From the NCBI GenBank assembly GCA_011524905.1, contig WTJI01000015.1, positions 1 to 55,214 of the forward strand: a DNA stretch of 55,214 nt, given 5' to 3'. Position numbers and translations under genes: made by a program. The notes under the pieces are model-generated. The model made no database searches. It was not told the DNA's origin and worked only from the letters and a program-made list of their open reading frames with translations. Position 1 is the first letter of the stretch; every line of letters starts with the position of its first letter. Positions 18,648 to 26,974 of the stretch are shown here, piece after piece. Source of the stretch: Flavobacteriales bacterium (GTDB taxonomy: Bacteria; Bacteroidota; Bacteroidia; Flavobacteriales; Flavobacteriaceae).

Positions 18648-19448
18648 ATGAAAAATCCTGAAAAAGTGAAAAATTACATTGTCAAGTGGCTTCAAGACTA
18701 TACAGAAAAATCAGCCTTGCAGGGTTTTGTTGTTGGTGTTTCTGGCGGCATTGACTCAGCCCTAACCTCTACACTGTGTGCCTTGACAAACCTTCCTGTC
18801 ATTGTTGTTGAAATGCCTATCCATCAAGAAAAAGGGCAAGTCAATAGAGCACAAGAGCACATGGATTGGCTCGTTAAAAACTTCAATAATGTCCAGGCCA
18901 AAAGCGTTTCATTAACAGCAGTTTTCGAAGCATTTAAGGACACTTTACCTGCTACAAAAAATACAGAGCAGCAAAATCTGAGTTTGGCCAACACGCGTGC
19001 CCGATTCCGCATGGCAACCCTCTACTACTTTGCAGCCCTACATCGATATTTAGTCGCAGGGACTGGTAATAAAGTCGAAGATTTTGGGGTGGGTTTCTAT
19101 ACCAAATACGGAGATGGCGGTGTTGATTTGAGTCCTATCGCTGATTTGATGAAAACAGAAGTATTCGAATTGGCTGCTCACCTGGGTATTGTGAATAGCA
19201 TACAAAACGCTCCCCCTACAGATGGACTTTGGGACGATGGCCGTACGGACGAAGATCAGTTAGGGGCCTCTTATCCTGAAATGGAATGGGCTATGGAAGC
19301 CGTTGCCTCAAATCAAGAGGTTAAAAATATGACAGATAGGGAAAAACATGTACTTCAATTATACAAAAACCATCATAAAAGCAACAGACATAAAATGGAC
19401 CCTATTCCAGTTTGTAAGATTCCTGACAAACTGAAAGCTATATTTTAA
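18648..19448 (+). CDS. nadE: NH3-dependent NAD(+) synthetase
   Basis: Last step of NAD synthesis: amidation of nicotinate adenine dinucleotide with ATP. The ATP-pyrophosphatase loop is SGGIDSALTS (about residues 33-42); ANTRARFRMATLYYFA, GTGNKVEDFGVGFYTKYGDG and VDLSPIADLMKTEV are family motifs. At 266 residues there is no glutaminase domain, so ammonia is the nitrogen donor. It is divergent from gldB and followed after 42 bases by a response regulator gene on the same strand. Confidence 0.96.
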   Translation: MKNPEKVKNYIVKWLQDYTEKSALQGFVVGVSGGIDSALTSTLCALTNLPVIVVEMPIHQEKGQVNRAQEHMDWLVKNFNNVQAKSVSLTAVFEAFKDTLPATKNTEQQNLSLANTRARFRMATLYYFAALHRYLVAGTGNKVEDFGVGFYTKYGDGGVDLSPIADLMKTEVFELAAHLGIVNSIQNAPPTDGLWDDGRTDEDQLGASYPEMEWAMEAVASNQEVKNMTDREKHVLQLYKNHHKSNRHKMDPIPVCKIPDKLKAIF

Positions 19449-19490
19449 TTCAGAAAATTGTATCTTGGCTAAGCCCGTTAATTCTTTGCC

Positions 19491-20120
19491 ATGATACAAA
19501 TTCTTGTTTTAGATCCCCACCCCATTATACATCTAGGTTTTAAAACCATCTTTACTTGCCAGCCAAAGATCAATCTCTTGCCAGGAATCTACAAGCATAA
19601 ACAGCTTGACCCGACCCTAAAAAACTACTCCGTTGACCTACTTATTATGGAATTGGATTTGCTAAATGGAAGCCCAGTCTCTATACTGAAGTACATAGCT
19701 TCCCACCATCCTAATATCAAAACAATTATTTTTTCACACCAACCCGTAAATGTATTTGCATTAAGCCTGCTCAAAGCAGGGGCGCATGGATATTTATCCA
19801 AGAGAACTCCCAGTAACCTCCTCATTGAAGCCATTCAATTTGTCACCAATAAGGGAGAAAAGGTTATCTCTAAACATCATAATGAACTGGAATATAAAAT
19901 CAACCTTAACCGACCAAGAAATAAATACGGTGAGCTGTCGCCCAGAGAAATAGAGATTTTACGACACCTCATTGACGGCAAAAGAAATATCACAATTGCT
20001 GAAGAGTTGAATATTTCCCAGAAAACTGTCAATACCTACAAAAACAGAATTTTAGAAAAACTTGGAACCAATAATTTCCATGAGCTATATACCCAAACCA
20101 AGCTATTTATTCCTATCTAA
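19491..20120 (+). CDS. NarL/LuxR-type response regulator with an atypical receiver
   Basis: A 209-residue two-domain regulator. The C-terminal domain is a clear LuxR-type HTH (LSPREIEILRHLIDGKRNITIA, with ISQKTVNTYKNRILEKL; about residues 145-200). The N-terminal receiver keeps D8, S82 (FSHQ) and K104 (LSKRTP), but where the phospho-acceptor aspartate is expected (DLLIMELDL) it has E54. Usually two acidic residues follow the first strand; here only D8 is seen. Phosphorylation at the usual site is therefore unlikely. No histidine kinase gene is nearby. Target genes are unknown. Its stop overlaps the dnaG stop by 4 bases. Confidence 0.88.
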   Translation: MIQILVLDPHPIIHLGFKTIFTCQPKINLLPGIYKHKQLDPTLKNYSVDLLIMELDLLNGSPVSILKYIASHHPNIKTIIFSHQPVNVFALSLLKAGAHGYLSKRTPSNLLIEAIQFVTNKGEKVISKHHNELEYKINLNRPRNKYGELSPREIEILRHLIDGKRNITIAEELNISQKTVNTYKNRILEKLGTNNFHELYTQTKLFIPI

Positions 20121-22078
20121 ATAACCCGACTCAGTTTTTGTGACACCAACTGTCGTAATTCGTTATACATAGAAATTTCCTCCAAGACATCGGCTGTTTC
20201 TTCCGATGTTGTTTCTAAATCATGGGTCAATGCCGTAATTTTTTGTCCTATAAGATAACGACGCAAAGTCAAGATCGTTTGGGTTACTGACTGAACAATC
20301 TTTTCTTTGGGTGACTGGACAAAAATGTTTTTCTTTTCCCAATTGTGCAACTGATACTTTTCATTTTCCATCATCATTTCTGATAATAGACCATCTTGTT
20401 CACTTTCCGAACCATCAAAAAAATATTGTGGTTGAAGGCTTCCGCTGTCTTGAAATTGCTCAATCATTTTATTGTATGTTTTTTGAAAAAAAGGGTGGGT
20501 CAGTTCAATCTCATCTTGCTGCAAATCCAAGAAAACCTTTTCATATACTTTGATTTCCATTTGCTGAACTGCCTCCTTCACTTCTCCCTGATCATCTTTT
20601 TCTAGGAGAACCTCTTCAAATTGTACGGTCTGATCGCCAAAATGCAACAATAAGCGTATGATTTGTTTTTCCAACTCGAAAGACTCATCTAGCTTTGGTG
20701 CTAATTGAGACGCTTCTTTGACCACTTCCATTGCTGGTTTCGATGAACGCCTTTTACTTTTATCTTGCTGTTGCTTTTGTAATAATTGCGCTAAGGCATT
20801 AAATAAAACACCCTCAGACATCTCCATGATTTGCGCACAACTTTGCACATAAACCTCACGCTGAATCACATCTGGTATTTTGGCAATACTCTGGACAATA
20901 TCGCGAACAGTATCTGCTTTTTTAACCGGATCATTTTGTGATTCTTCCAATAACAAGTTGGCTTTATACTGGATAAAATCCTGGGCTTGGTCTTGTAAAA
21001 AAGTACGAATGGCTTCCTGCGTTTTTCCTTTGGCAAAACTATCTGGATCTTCACCTTCTGGGAAGTTGCATATTTTAACATGCATATCCTGCTCCAAAAT
21101 GAGATCAATCCCTCTTAATGAGGCGCGTACACCCGCAGCATCACCATCAAAAAGAACAACAATATTTTTAGTTAGGCGACGAATGAGTCGAATTTGGTCC
21201 ACCGTTAGTGCTGTTCCAGAAGAAGAAACCACATTGACCACACCAGACTGGTGCATTTGAATTACATCAGTATAACCTTCTACCAAATAACAACAGTCTT
21301 CTCTAGCAATACTTTTTTTGGCTTCATACATCCCATAAAGTACTTTACTTTTTTGGTATATATCACTTTCGGGTGAGTTCAAGTATTTGGCTGTTTTGGC
21401 ATCTTTTTTTAGGATACGTCCGCCAAAACCTTGCACCCGCCCAGACAATGTACGGATCGGAAAGATTACCCGACCTCTAAAACGATCAATCGCTTGCTTG
21501 CGCTCTTCATTGAAAATAACCAAGCCTGTTTTTTCAAAAAACTCCAGCGAATAGCCTTCTGTTTTTGCTGCATCACTCAGCGCCGTAATTTTTTCGGGTG
21601 CATATCCCAAACCAAATTGACGGATGGTTTCTTCCTTAAAACCGCGCTCTTTGAAATAAGTCAAACCAATAGCCTTTCCCTCGGATCGTTCCCAAAGAGT
21701 GGTCTCAAAAAAAGATTGAGCCATTTGGGTGGCCAAATACATACTTTCCCGTTCGGAATTTTTTTGCTTTACTTCTTCGGTCTGCTGGGTTTCTTCCAGT
21801 TCAATATTATACTTTTTTGCCAGATACCGGATTGCCTCTGGGTAGGTAAAATGTTCGTGTTCCATCAAAAAAGCAACCACGTTACCCCCCTTGCCACTAC
21901 TGAAATCCTTCCAAATTTGTTTAACAGGCGACACCATGAAGCTGGGTGTTTTTTCCTGGGAAAACGGACTCAAACCTTTAAAATTAGTTCCAGATTTTTT
22001 GAGTACTATAAAATCCCCAATGACCTCCTCTACCCGGGCAGCATCATAAACTTGATCTATACTTGTCCTTGCTATCAA
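20117..22078 (-). CDS. dnaG: DNA primase DnaG, without zinc ligands
   Basis: Synthesises RNA primers at the replication fork. The TOPRIM catalytic core shows VEGYTDVIQMHQSG and LFDGDAAGV, and RVIFPIRTLSGRVQGFGGR precedes it, so polymerase function should be intact. The N-terminal CHC2 domain is recognisable (LSPFSQEKTPSFMVSP, GKGGNVVAFLM), but all four zinc ligands are replaced: S37, S40, D58 and S61 stand where C, H, C and C are expected, with exact spacing. The C-terminal helicase-binding region is divergent. Length (653) is normal. Confidence 0.96.
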   Translation of the reverse strand: MIARTSIDQVYDAARVEEVIGDFIVLKKSGTNFKGLSPFSQEKTPSFMVSPVKQIWKDFSSGKGGNVVAFLMEHEHFTYPEAIRYLAKKYNIELEETQQTEEVKQKNSERESMYLATQMAQSFFETTLWERSEGKAIGLTYFKERGFKEETIRQFGLGYAPEKITALSDAAKTEGYSLEFFEKTGLVIFNEERKQAIDRFRGRVIFPIRTLSGRVQGFGGRILKKDAKTAKYLNSPESDIYQKSKVLYGMYEAKKSIAREDCCYLVEGYTDVIQMHQSGVVNVVSSSGTALTVDQIRLIRRLTKNIVVLFDGDAAGVRASLRGIDLILEQDMHVKICNFPEGEDPDSFAKGKTQEAIRTFLQDQAQDFIQYKANLLLEESQNDPVKKADTVRDIVQSIAKIPDVIQREVYVQSCAQIMEMSEGVLFNALAQLLQKQQQDKSKRRSSKPAMEVVKEASQLAPKLDESFELEKQIIRLLLHFGDQTVQFEEVLLEKDDQGEVKEAVQQMEIKVYEKVFLDLQQDEIELTHPFFQKTYNKMIEQFQDSGSLQPQYFFDGSESEQDGLLSEMMMENEKYQLHNWEKKNIFVQSPKEKIVQSVTQTILTLRRYLIGQKITALTHDLETTSEETADVLEEISMYNELRQLVSQKLSRVI

Positions 22079-22116
22079 AAGATTTAACTTTACAGCTAAA
22101 AATATAAAATCTAGAC

Positions 22117-23094
22117 CTAATATTTTCGCTCAATCACATAATTGACCATTCCTACCAAGGCATCACGGTAAGAACTCTTTGGGAAACCAAACAATAATTC
22201 CAATGCCTGGGAACGGTAAGCATCCATTTTTTCAACGGCAAACTCCAAACCGCCTGCATCTTTTACTTTTTGGATAACTTGTTTGACTATCTTTTTGTCT
22301 TTGTTTTTGTTTTTAACAGCATTGATTAGCCATCTTTTTTCCCTGTAATTAACAACATTGAGTGCGCGTATTAGGGGTAGGGTCATTTTCTTTTCTTTGA
22401 TATCTATCCCCAAGGGTTTACCAATCTTAGCTTCGCCATAGTCAAACAAATCGTCTTTGATCTGAAAAGCCATACCAATCAACTCCCCAAAACGGTACAT
22501 TTTCTGAACTTCTTCGGATGTAGCACCAACAGATTGAGCCCCCATAGCACAACATGCAGCCAAAAGTGTTGCTGTTTTTTTTCGAATTATTTCATAATAA
22601 ACGGCCTCTGTGATATCAAGACTACGGGCTTTTTCAATTTGTAAAAGCTCGCCTTCACTCATTTCACGAACAGCTTCAGAGATAATTTTCAGCAGGTCAA
22701 AATCTTCGTTTTCTATAGAAAGAATTAAGCCCTTGGATAGCAGATAATCACCGACCAAAACCGCAATTTTATTTTTCCAAAGGGCGTTGAGTGAAAAGAA
22801 ACCACGGCGGTAGTTACTGTCATCTACCACATCGTCGTGAACTAAAGTAGCGGTATGTATCAATTCGATAACCGAAGCCCCTCTATATGTCCGATCTTGA
22901 ACTTTACCCGCTCCAAACATTTTAGCTGCTAGAAAAACAAACATCGGACGCATTTGTTTTCCTTTTCTGTTGACGATAAAGTGGGTGATTCGACTTAACA
23001 AAGAGACTTTGGAAGCCATGGCTTCGGAAAACTTTTTTTCGAAGCTTTCCATTTCCTCATAAATTGGAGCCTTTATCCGTTCAACCTCTTTCAT
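22117..23094 (-). CDS. Polyprenyl (octaprenyl-type) diphosphate synthase
   Basis: Trans-prenyltransferase that extends isoprenyl diphosphates with IPP, probably making the side chain of menaquinone. The first aspartate-rich motif is DDVVDD (in HTATLVHDDVVDD) and the second DDLFDY. KGKQMRPMFVFLAAK at about residues 45-59 is the IPP-binding start. The ATG at 23094 (MKEVERIKAP) is preferred over a TTG at 23106; it lies 9 bases after a TATATTTG element. Length 325 suggests a long-chain product, but the chain length cannot be read from sequence. Confidence 0.93.
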   Translation of the reverse strand: MKEVERIKAPIYEEMESFEKKFSEAMASKVSLLSRITHFIVNRKGKQMRPMFVFLAAKMFGAGKVQDRTYRGASVIELIHTATLVHDDVVDDSNYRRGFFSLNALWKNKIAVLVGDYLLSKGLILSIENEDFDLLKIISEAVREMSEGELLQIEKARSLDITEAVYYEIIRKKTATLLAACCAMGAQSVGATSEEVQKMYRFGELIGMAFQIKDDLFDYGEAKIGKPLGIDIKEKKMTLPLIRALNVVNYREKRWLINAVKNKNKDKKIVKQVIQKVKDAGGLEFAVEKMDAYRSQALELLFGFPKSSYRDALVGMVNYVIERKY

Positions 23095-23103
23095 ATGCCT
23101 GGT

Positions 23104-23111
23104 CAAATATA
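23104..23111 (-). promoter_or_regulatory. Candidate -7 element of the polyprenyl synthase gene
   Basis: TATATTTG on the minus strand matches TAnnTTTG and ends 9 bases before the ATG at 23094, implying a very short leader. No TTG with proper spacing was seen upstream. Confidence 0.5.
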
Positions 23112-23144
23112 CTACTAAAATGACTGCTTAAATGGTTCTTTAAC

Positions 23145-24188
23145 TTATTGTTTCTTATTAGCCAGCTGCCCACATGCTGCGTCTATATCGGCTCCTCTGG
23201 ATATTCGAATCGTTGAAACAATTCCATTTTTCTCTAAAATCCTTTGATATTTGGCTACGATCGATTGGGAGGCCTGTTGGAATCGTGCTGCTCCAATACT
23301 GTTGTATTGGATTAGGTTAACTTTGGCGGGTATTCGCTTACAATAAGCCACCAACGCATCAATATCTCTGTCCGTATCGTTGATCCCTTGCCATACAACA
23401 TATTCAAAAGTTATGGGTTTGCTCGTTTTTTGATACCAATACTGCATGGCTTCCAATAGAATATCCAGGGGGAATTTTTTGGCAAAAGGCATGATTTGCT
23501 CACGGACTTCTTGTCTGGCACTGTGCAGAGATACGGCTAATTTAAATTTTGGATATTCGTCTGCTAAACGCCGAATAAGCTTGGGAATCCCTGATGTTGA
23601 TAAGGTAATTCGCCTAGGGGCCATTCCTAAACCCTGCGGATCGGTTATTTTGGCTATTGCTGCGATCACGTTGTTGTAATTCATGAGTGGTTCACCCATA
23701 CCCATAAACACAATATTTGATAGCGGACGACTGTGATACAAACGGCTCTGCTGATCCATTATTTTGACTTGATCGTAAATCTCGTCGGGATTTAAATTTC
23801 GCATTCTTTTAAGCTGTGCTGTGGCACAAAAACTACAGTCCAAACTACATCCTACTTGTGAAGAAACGCAGGCTGTTGTCCTGCTTTCTGTAGGGATTAA
23901 TACCGATTCTACAATCAAATCGTCATGTAAACGAACCGCATTTTTTATGGTGCCGTCCTTGCTTTTTTGTTGTCCATCGATAGCAATATGATTGATTGTA
24001 AAGTGTTTTTCAAGGAGTTGGCGGGTTGCCAGAGAAAGATTGGTCATCTGCCCAAAGTCATGGGTACCCTTTTGCCATAACCACTGATATACTTGTTGAC
24101 CACGAAAGGCTTGTTCCCCTTGTGCCACAAAAAAAGCCCTGAGTTGTTCTAAACTCAGGGCGCGTATATCTTTTTTTTCTGATTCCAT
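23145..24188 (-). CDS. rlmN: 23S rRNA/tRNA adenine-C2 methyltransferase RlmN
   Basis: Radical-SAM enzyme that methylates C2 of A2503 in 23S rRNA and A37 of some tRNAs. The [4Fe-4S] cysteines are C114, C118 and C121 in GCSLDCSFCATAQ; C107 and C339 (AACGQL) match the two additional catalytic cysteines of E. coli RlmN. GMGEPLMNYNNV and PRRITLSTSGI are further family motifs. Length 347 is normal. It starts 5 bases after the queA stop. Codons 10-20 contain a perfect intrinsic-terminator-like hairpin and T-run, described separately. Confidence 0.96.
   Translation of the reverse strand: MESEKKDIRALSLEQLRAFFVAQGEQAFRGQQVYQWLWQKGTHDFGQMTNLSLATRQLLEKHFTINHIAIDGQQKSKDGTIKNAVRLHDDLIVESVLIPTESRTTACVSSQVGCSLDCSFCATAQLKRMRNLNPDEIYDQVKIMDQQSRLYHSRPLSNIVFMGMGEPLMNYNNVIAAIAKITDPQGLGMAPRRITLSTSGIPKLIRRLADEYPKFKLAVSLHSARQEVREQIMPFAKKFPLDILLEAMQYWYQKTSKPITFEYVVWQGINDTDRDIDALVAYCKRIPAKVNLIQYNSIGAARFQQASQSIVAKYQRILEKNGIVSTIRISRGADIDAACGQLANKKQ
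24129..24161 (-). terminator. Intrinsic-terminator-like hairpin inside the 5' end of rlmN
   Basis: On the minus strand the arm GCCCTGAGTT (24161-24152), a 6-base loop (24151-24146) and the perfectly complementary arm AACTCAGGGC (24145-24136) are followed at once by seven T (24135-24129). This is the classical form of a rho-independent terminator, in the sense direction, within codons 10-20 of rlmN and just downstream of queA. Ribosomes translating rlmN would prevent it from folding, so it could act as an attenuator or as the queA terminator. Confidence 0.7.
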
Positions 24189-24193
24189 CGGAT

Positions 24194-25243
24194 CTATAAT
24201 ATCAACATGGCGTCGCCATAAGAATAAAAATTATACTCCTCTTTGACAGCTTCATTATAGGCTTCCTTAATAAAATCAGGATCAGCAAATGCAGATACCA
24301 TCATCAACAAAGTTGATTTGGGTGTATGAAAGTTTGTAATCATCGCATTGGCAATTGAGAATTCGTAGGGTGGAAAGATAAATTTGTGCGTCCATCCTTG
24401 ATACGGATTTAAAGTACTTTGTGAGGATACGGAACTTTCTAATCCACGCATTACCGTCGTTCCCACAGCGCAAATTTTTCGCTTTTCAATCAATGCTTTA
24501 TTGACTATATCTGCTGCGGTTTTATCGATAATCAATTCTTCAGAATCCATTTTATGTTTGGACAAATCTTCGACTTCAACGGGACTAAATGTACCCAATC
24601 CGACGTGTAATGTTAGTTCTGCTAAATCAATTCCTTTAATTTCAAGTCGTTTTAACAAATGCTTTGAAAAATGAAGTCCTGCAGTGGGCGCAGCTACTGC
24701 GCCTTCATGTTTGGCATAGATAGTTTGATATCGCTCAGAATCTTCGGCTTCAACTTCTCTTTTTATGTATTTGGGAAGCGGGGTTTGCCCTAATTCTTTA
24801 AGTTTGGTTCGGAACTCGGTGTAGGAGCCATCAAATAAAAAGCGAAGGGTACGACCCCGTGAAGTAGTATTGTCTATCACTTCAGCCACCAAACTTTCGT
24901 CAGGACCAAAATAGAGCTTATTTCCGATTCTAATTTTTCTAGCTGGATCAACCAAAACATCCCATAGTCGCTGCTCTTGGTTCAACTCGCGAAGTAAAAA
25001 AACCTCAATACGTGCGCCTGTTTTTTCTTTGTTACCAAATAGGCGTGCTGGAAAAACTTTGGTGTTATTTAATACCATTACATCGCCTTCATCAAAAAAG
25101 TTTATCACATCTTTAAACGTGTGGTGAGCAATAGTTTGTTCTTTACGATTGAGCACCATCAAACGGGATTCGTCTCGGTCAGGGGCAGGTCGCTCAGCAA
25201 GCAAGGAATTTGGTAGATCAAAATTAAAGTCAGAAAGTTTCAT
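24194..25243 (-). CDS. queA: S-adenosylmethionine:tRNA ribosyltransferase-isomerase QueA
   Basis: Transfers and isomerises the ribosyl part of SAM onto preQ1 in tRNA, making epoxyqueuosine at the wobble base. The start [20 protein letters not shown], the [14 protein letters not shown] motif, the [14 protein letters not shown] motif, [11 protein letters not shown] and the C-terminal [18 protein letters not shown] and YSYGDAMLI are all diagnostic. Length 349 is normal. It has its own good promoter at 25263-25294 and is followed by rlmN. Confidence 0.97.
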   Translation of the reverse strand: MKLSDFNFDLPNSLLAERPAPDRDESRLMVLNRKEQTIAHHTFKDVINFFDEGDVMVLNNTKVFPARLFGNKEKTGARIEVFLLRELNQEQRLWDVLVDPARKIRIGNKLYFGPDESLVAEVIDNTTSRGRTLRFLFDGSYTEFRTKLKELGQTPLPKYIKREVEAEDSERYQTIYAKHEGAVAAPTAGLHFSKHLLKRLEIKGIDLAELTLHVGLGTFSPVEVEDLSKHKMDSEELIIDKTAADIVNKALIEKRKICAVGTTVMRGLESSVSSQSTLNPYQGWTHKFIFPPYEFSIANAMITNFHTPKSTLLMMVSAFADPDFIKEAYNEAVKEEYNFYSYGDAMLIL

Positions 25244-25262
25244 AGTCCTATTTTAGTGGGTG

Positions 25263-25294
25263 CAAATATAGTGTCTCGATCTAGGGGATGTCAA
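25263..25294 (-). promoter_or_regulatory. Promoter of queA (-33 TTG and -7 TATATTTG)
   Basis: On the minus strand TTG (25294-25292) and TATATTTG (25270-25263) are 21 bases apart, close to the Bacteroidota consensus TTTG/TAnnTTTG. The -7 element ends 19 bases before the queA ATG. This is one of the clearest promoters in the window. Confidence 0.7.
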
Positions 25295-25296
25295 GG

Positions 25297-25312
25297 ATTT
25301 ATCTAGATAAAT
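25297..25312. repeat. 16-bp perfect palindrome between aroA and queA
   Basis: ATTTATCTAGATAAAT is perfectly self-complementary and lies directly after the aroA stop codon, just upstream of the queA -33 element. It may be a weak AT-rich hairpin ending the aroA message or a protein-binding site. It has no adjacent T-run on the minus strand, so it is not a standard terminator. Confidence 0.4.
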
Positions 25313-26542
25313 TTAAATTTCTTTGATCTGAAAGCCCAATTGATTCAAATCCGACCAAAAATCAGGATAGGATTTGCTTACTACAACCGCTTCTTCTATT
25401 TGAATGGGCACTTTCAGTCCAAGTGGTGCAAAGGCTAGTGCCATACGATGGTCTTGATAGGTAGCTATAGAAACATTTTCTTTGAGTTTGTCAAGAGGTT
25501 TCAAGTGAAGACTGTCGTTTGTAACTGATATTTGGACCCCCAACTTGGTCAACTCTCGGTGTAAAGCAAGTAAACGATCTGTTTCTTTTATTTTTAATGT
25601 ATGTAGACCCGTTAAATCACAACCAACCCCTAATGCTGCGCAGCTGACCGCAATGGTCTGTGCTAAATCAGGGGCATGAACAAGATCAAAATTAATATGC
25701 TCGGGCAGGGAAAAGTCTGCTTGTTTTTCTAGGGTGATACCTGTTTTGGTAAATGTTGTTTGCACCCCCAATTCATTATAAAGAGACTTGAGTACAGCAT
25801 CACCCTGAAGACTATCAGGCCGATAACTAGTAAGGGTGATTTTTGCTGATTTTGAAAGGGCAACAAGGCTATAAAAATAGGAGGCAGAACTCCAATCGGA
25901 TTCAACTGTCAGGTTTGATGTGTTGGGTGATTGCTGCATGGGCAAAATCGAAATACACTGGTCATCAAAAGTAGTTTGAATCCCTATTTGATGTAATAGG
26001 GCTTGTGTCATTTTGATGTAAGGAACCGAAGTAATTGTTCCTTCGAGAGTGATCTCCAGACCATTTTCCAAACTAGGTGCCACTAACATGAGTGCTGATA
26101 TATATTGACTACTTACAGATGCTGGGAGGACAGCAGTATTTTTCAGGATTTTTTGCCCTTTTATATGTAAAGGTGGATAACCCTCATTTTTGGTATAACG
26201 AATATCGGCACCCAATTGTCGCAAAGCATCCACTAAAATCCCAATCGGACGCTCTTGCATGCGTTGGGATCCTGTCAGCGTAACTTCTGCTCCAGGTTTG
26301 GTGGCATAATAGGCCGTTAGAAATCGCATTGTTGTACCGGCATGATGAATATCTTTTGTGGATTCCTGGCTGGCCAATGCTTTTTGCATTACTTGGACAT
26401 CATCAGCATTGGATAAATTATTGACTTGTATTGAAGGAAATAAGGCTTGAAGCACCAACAACCGATTGGACTCACTTTTGGAACCCGTAATATTTAGATG
26501 ACCATCTAGTATGGCTGTGGGATGATGAAGCGCTAGCGTCAT
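25313..26542 (-). CDS. aroA: 3-phosphoshikimate 1-carboxyvinyltransferase (EPSP synthase)
   Basis: Sixth step of the shikimate pathway: transfer of enolpyruvyl from PEP to shikimate-3-phosphate. The N-terminal motif GSKSESNRLLVL (residues 20-31) holds the substrate lysine and serine. HHAGTTMRFLTAY corresponds to the usual GNAGTxxRFL loop, and the C-terminal KETDRLLAL and YQDHRMALAFA are diagnostic. The protein is 409 residues, short and divergent relative to the family. It follows the mazG-like gene by 3 bases. Confidence 0.93.
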   Translation of the reverse strand: MTLALHHPTAILDGHLNITGSKSESNRLLVLQALFPSIQVNNLSNADDVQVMQKALASQESTKDIHHAGTTMRFLTAYYATKPGAEVTLTGSQRMQERPIGILVDALRQLGADIRYTKNEGYPPLHIKGQKILKNTAVLPASVSSQYISALMLVAPSLENGLEITLEGTITSVPYIKMTQALLHQIGIQTTFDDQCISILPMQQSPNTSNLTVESDWSSASYFYSLVALSKSAKITLTSYRPDSLQGDAVLKSLYNELGVQTTFTKTGITLEKQADFSLPEHINFDLVHAPDLAQTIAVSCAALGVGCDLTGLHTLKIKETDRLLALHRELTKLGVQISVTNDSLHLKPLDKLKENVSIATYQDHRMALAFAPLGLKVPIQIEEAVVVSKSYPDFWSDLNQLGFQIKEI

Positions 26543-26545
26543 AGA

Positions 26546-26875
26546 TTATGATTTTAGTTTGGGATTGTTGTGATGGCGGTTGTGATCTCTTTTGGTTTTC
26601 AGTGCCATTTTGTTGTCAAAAGCAGCTTGCAAATCAATCCCAGTTTGGTTGGCCAAACACAAAACAACAAATATTACATCGGCTAACTCTTCCCCCAAAT
26701 CTTTGGCTTTATCCGTTTCTTTTTCGCTTTGTTCTCCATACCGTCGCGCTATGATTCGCGCCACTTCACCCACCTCCTCGGTTAATTGGGCCATATTGGT
26801 TAGTTCATCAAAATATCGAACACCGTGGTGCTGAATCCAAGTATCAACTGCTTTTTGAGCATCTGCAATATTCAT
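26546..26875 (-). CDS. MazG-like nucleotide pyrophosphohydrolase
   Basis: A 109-residue all-alpha NTP pyrophosphohydrolase of the MazG/RS21-C6 type. The metal-binding acidic motifs are EEVGEVARI (about residues 33-41) and DLGEELADVIFV (about 59-70). Such enzymes hydrolyse (d)NTPs to monophosphates, often to clear modified nucleotides; the substrate cannot be read here. It is the first gene of a likely operon with aroA. Upstream at 26916-26932 is a short inverted repeat with no clear role. Confidence 0.88.
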   Translation of the reverse strand: MNIADAQKAVDTWIQHHGVRYFDELTNMAQLTEEVGEVARIIARRYGEQSEKETDKAKDLGEELADVIFVVLCLANQTGIDLQAAFDNKMALKTKRDHNRHHNNPKLKS

Positions 26876-26974
26876 CGGCTACATTTTAATGGCTAAATTA
26901 AACATATTTATCGGCTATAGCCATTTGCTATAATCGAGATTGACTCCTTTCAAAACTTAGGAATATTCGATGAT

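Noticed and set aside
24129-24178. The rlmN hairpin read on the plus strand, followed by a T-run at 24171-24178
   Set aside because: The T-run is 9 bases away from the stem on that strand, and no plus-strand gene runs toward it. The minus-strand reading is far better.
26916-26932. Inverted repeat TATAGC/GCTATA upstream of the mazG-like gene
   Set aside because: The arms are six AT-rich bases with no T-run and no match to a known site; this can occur by chance.
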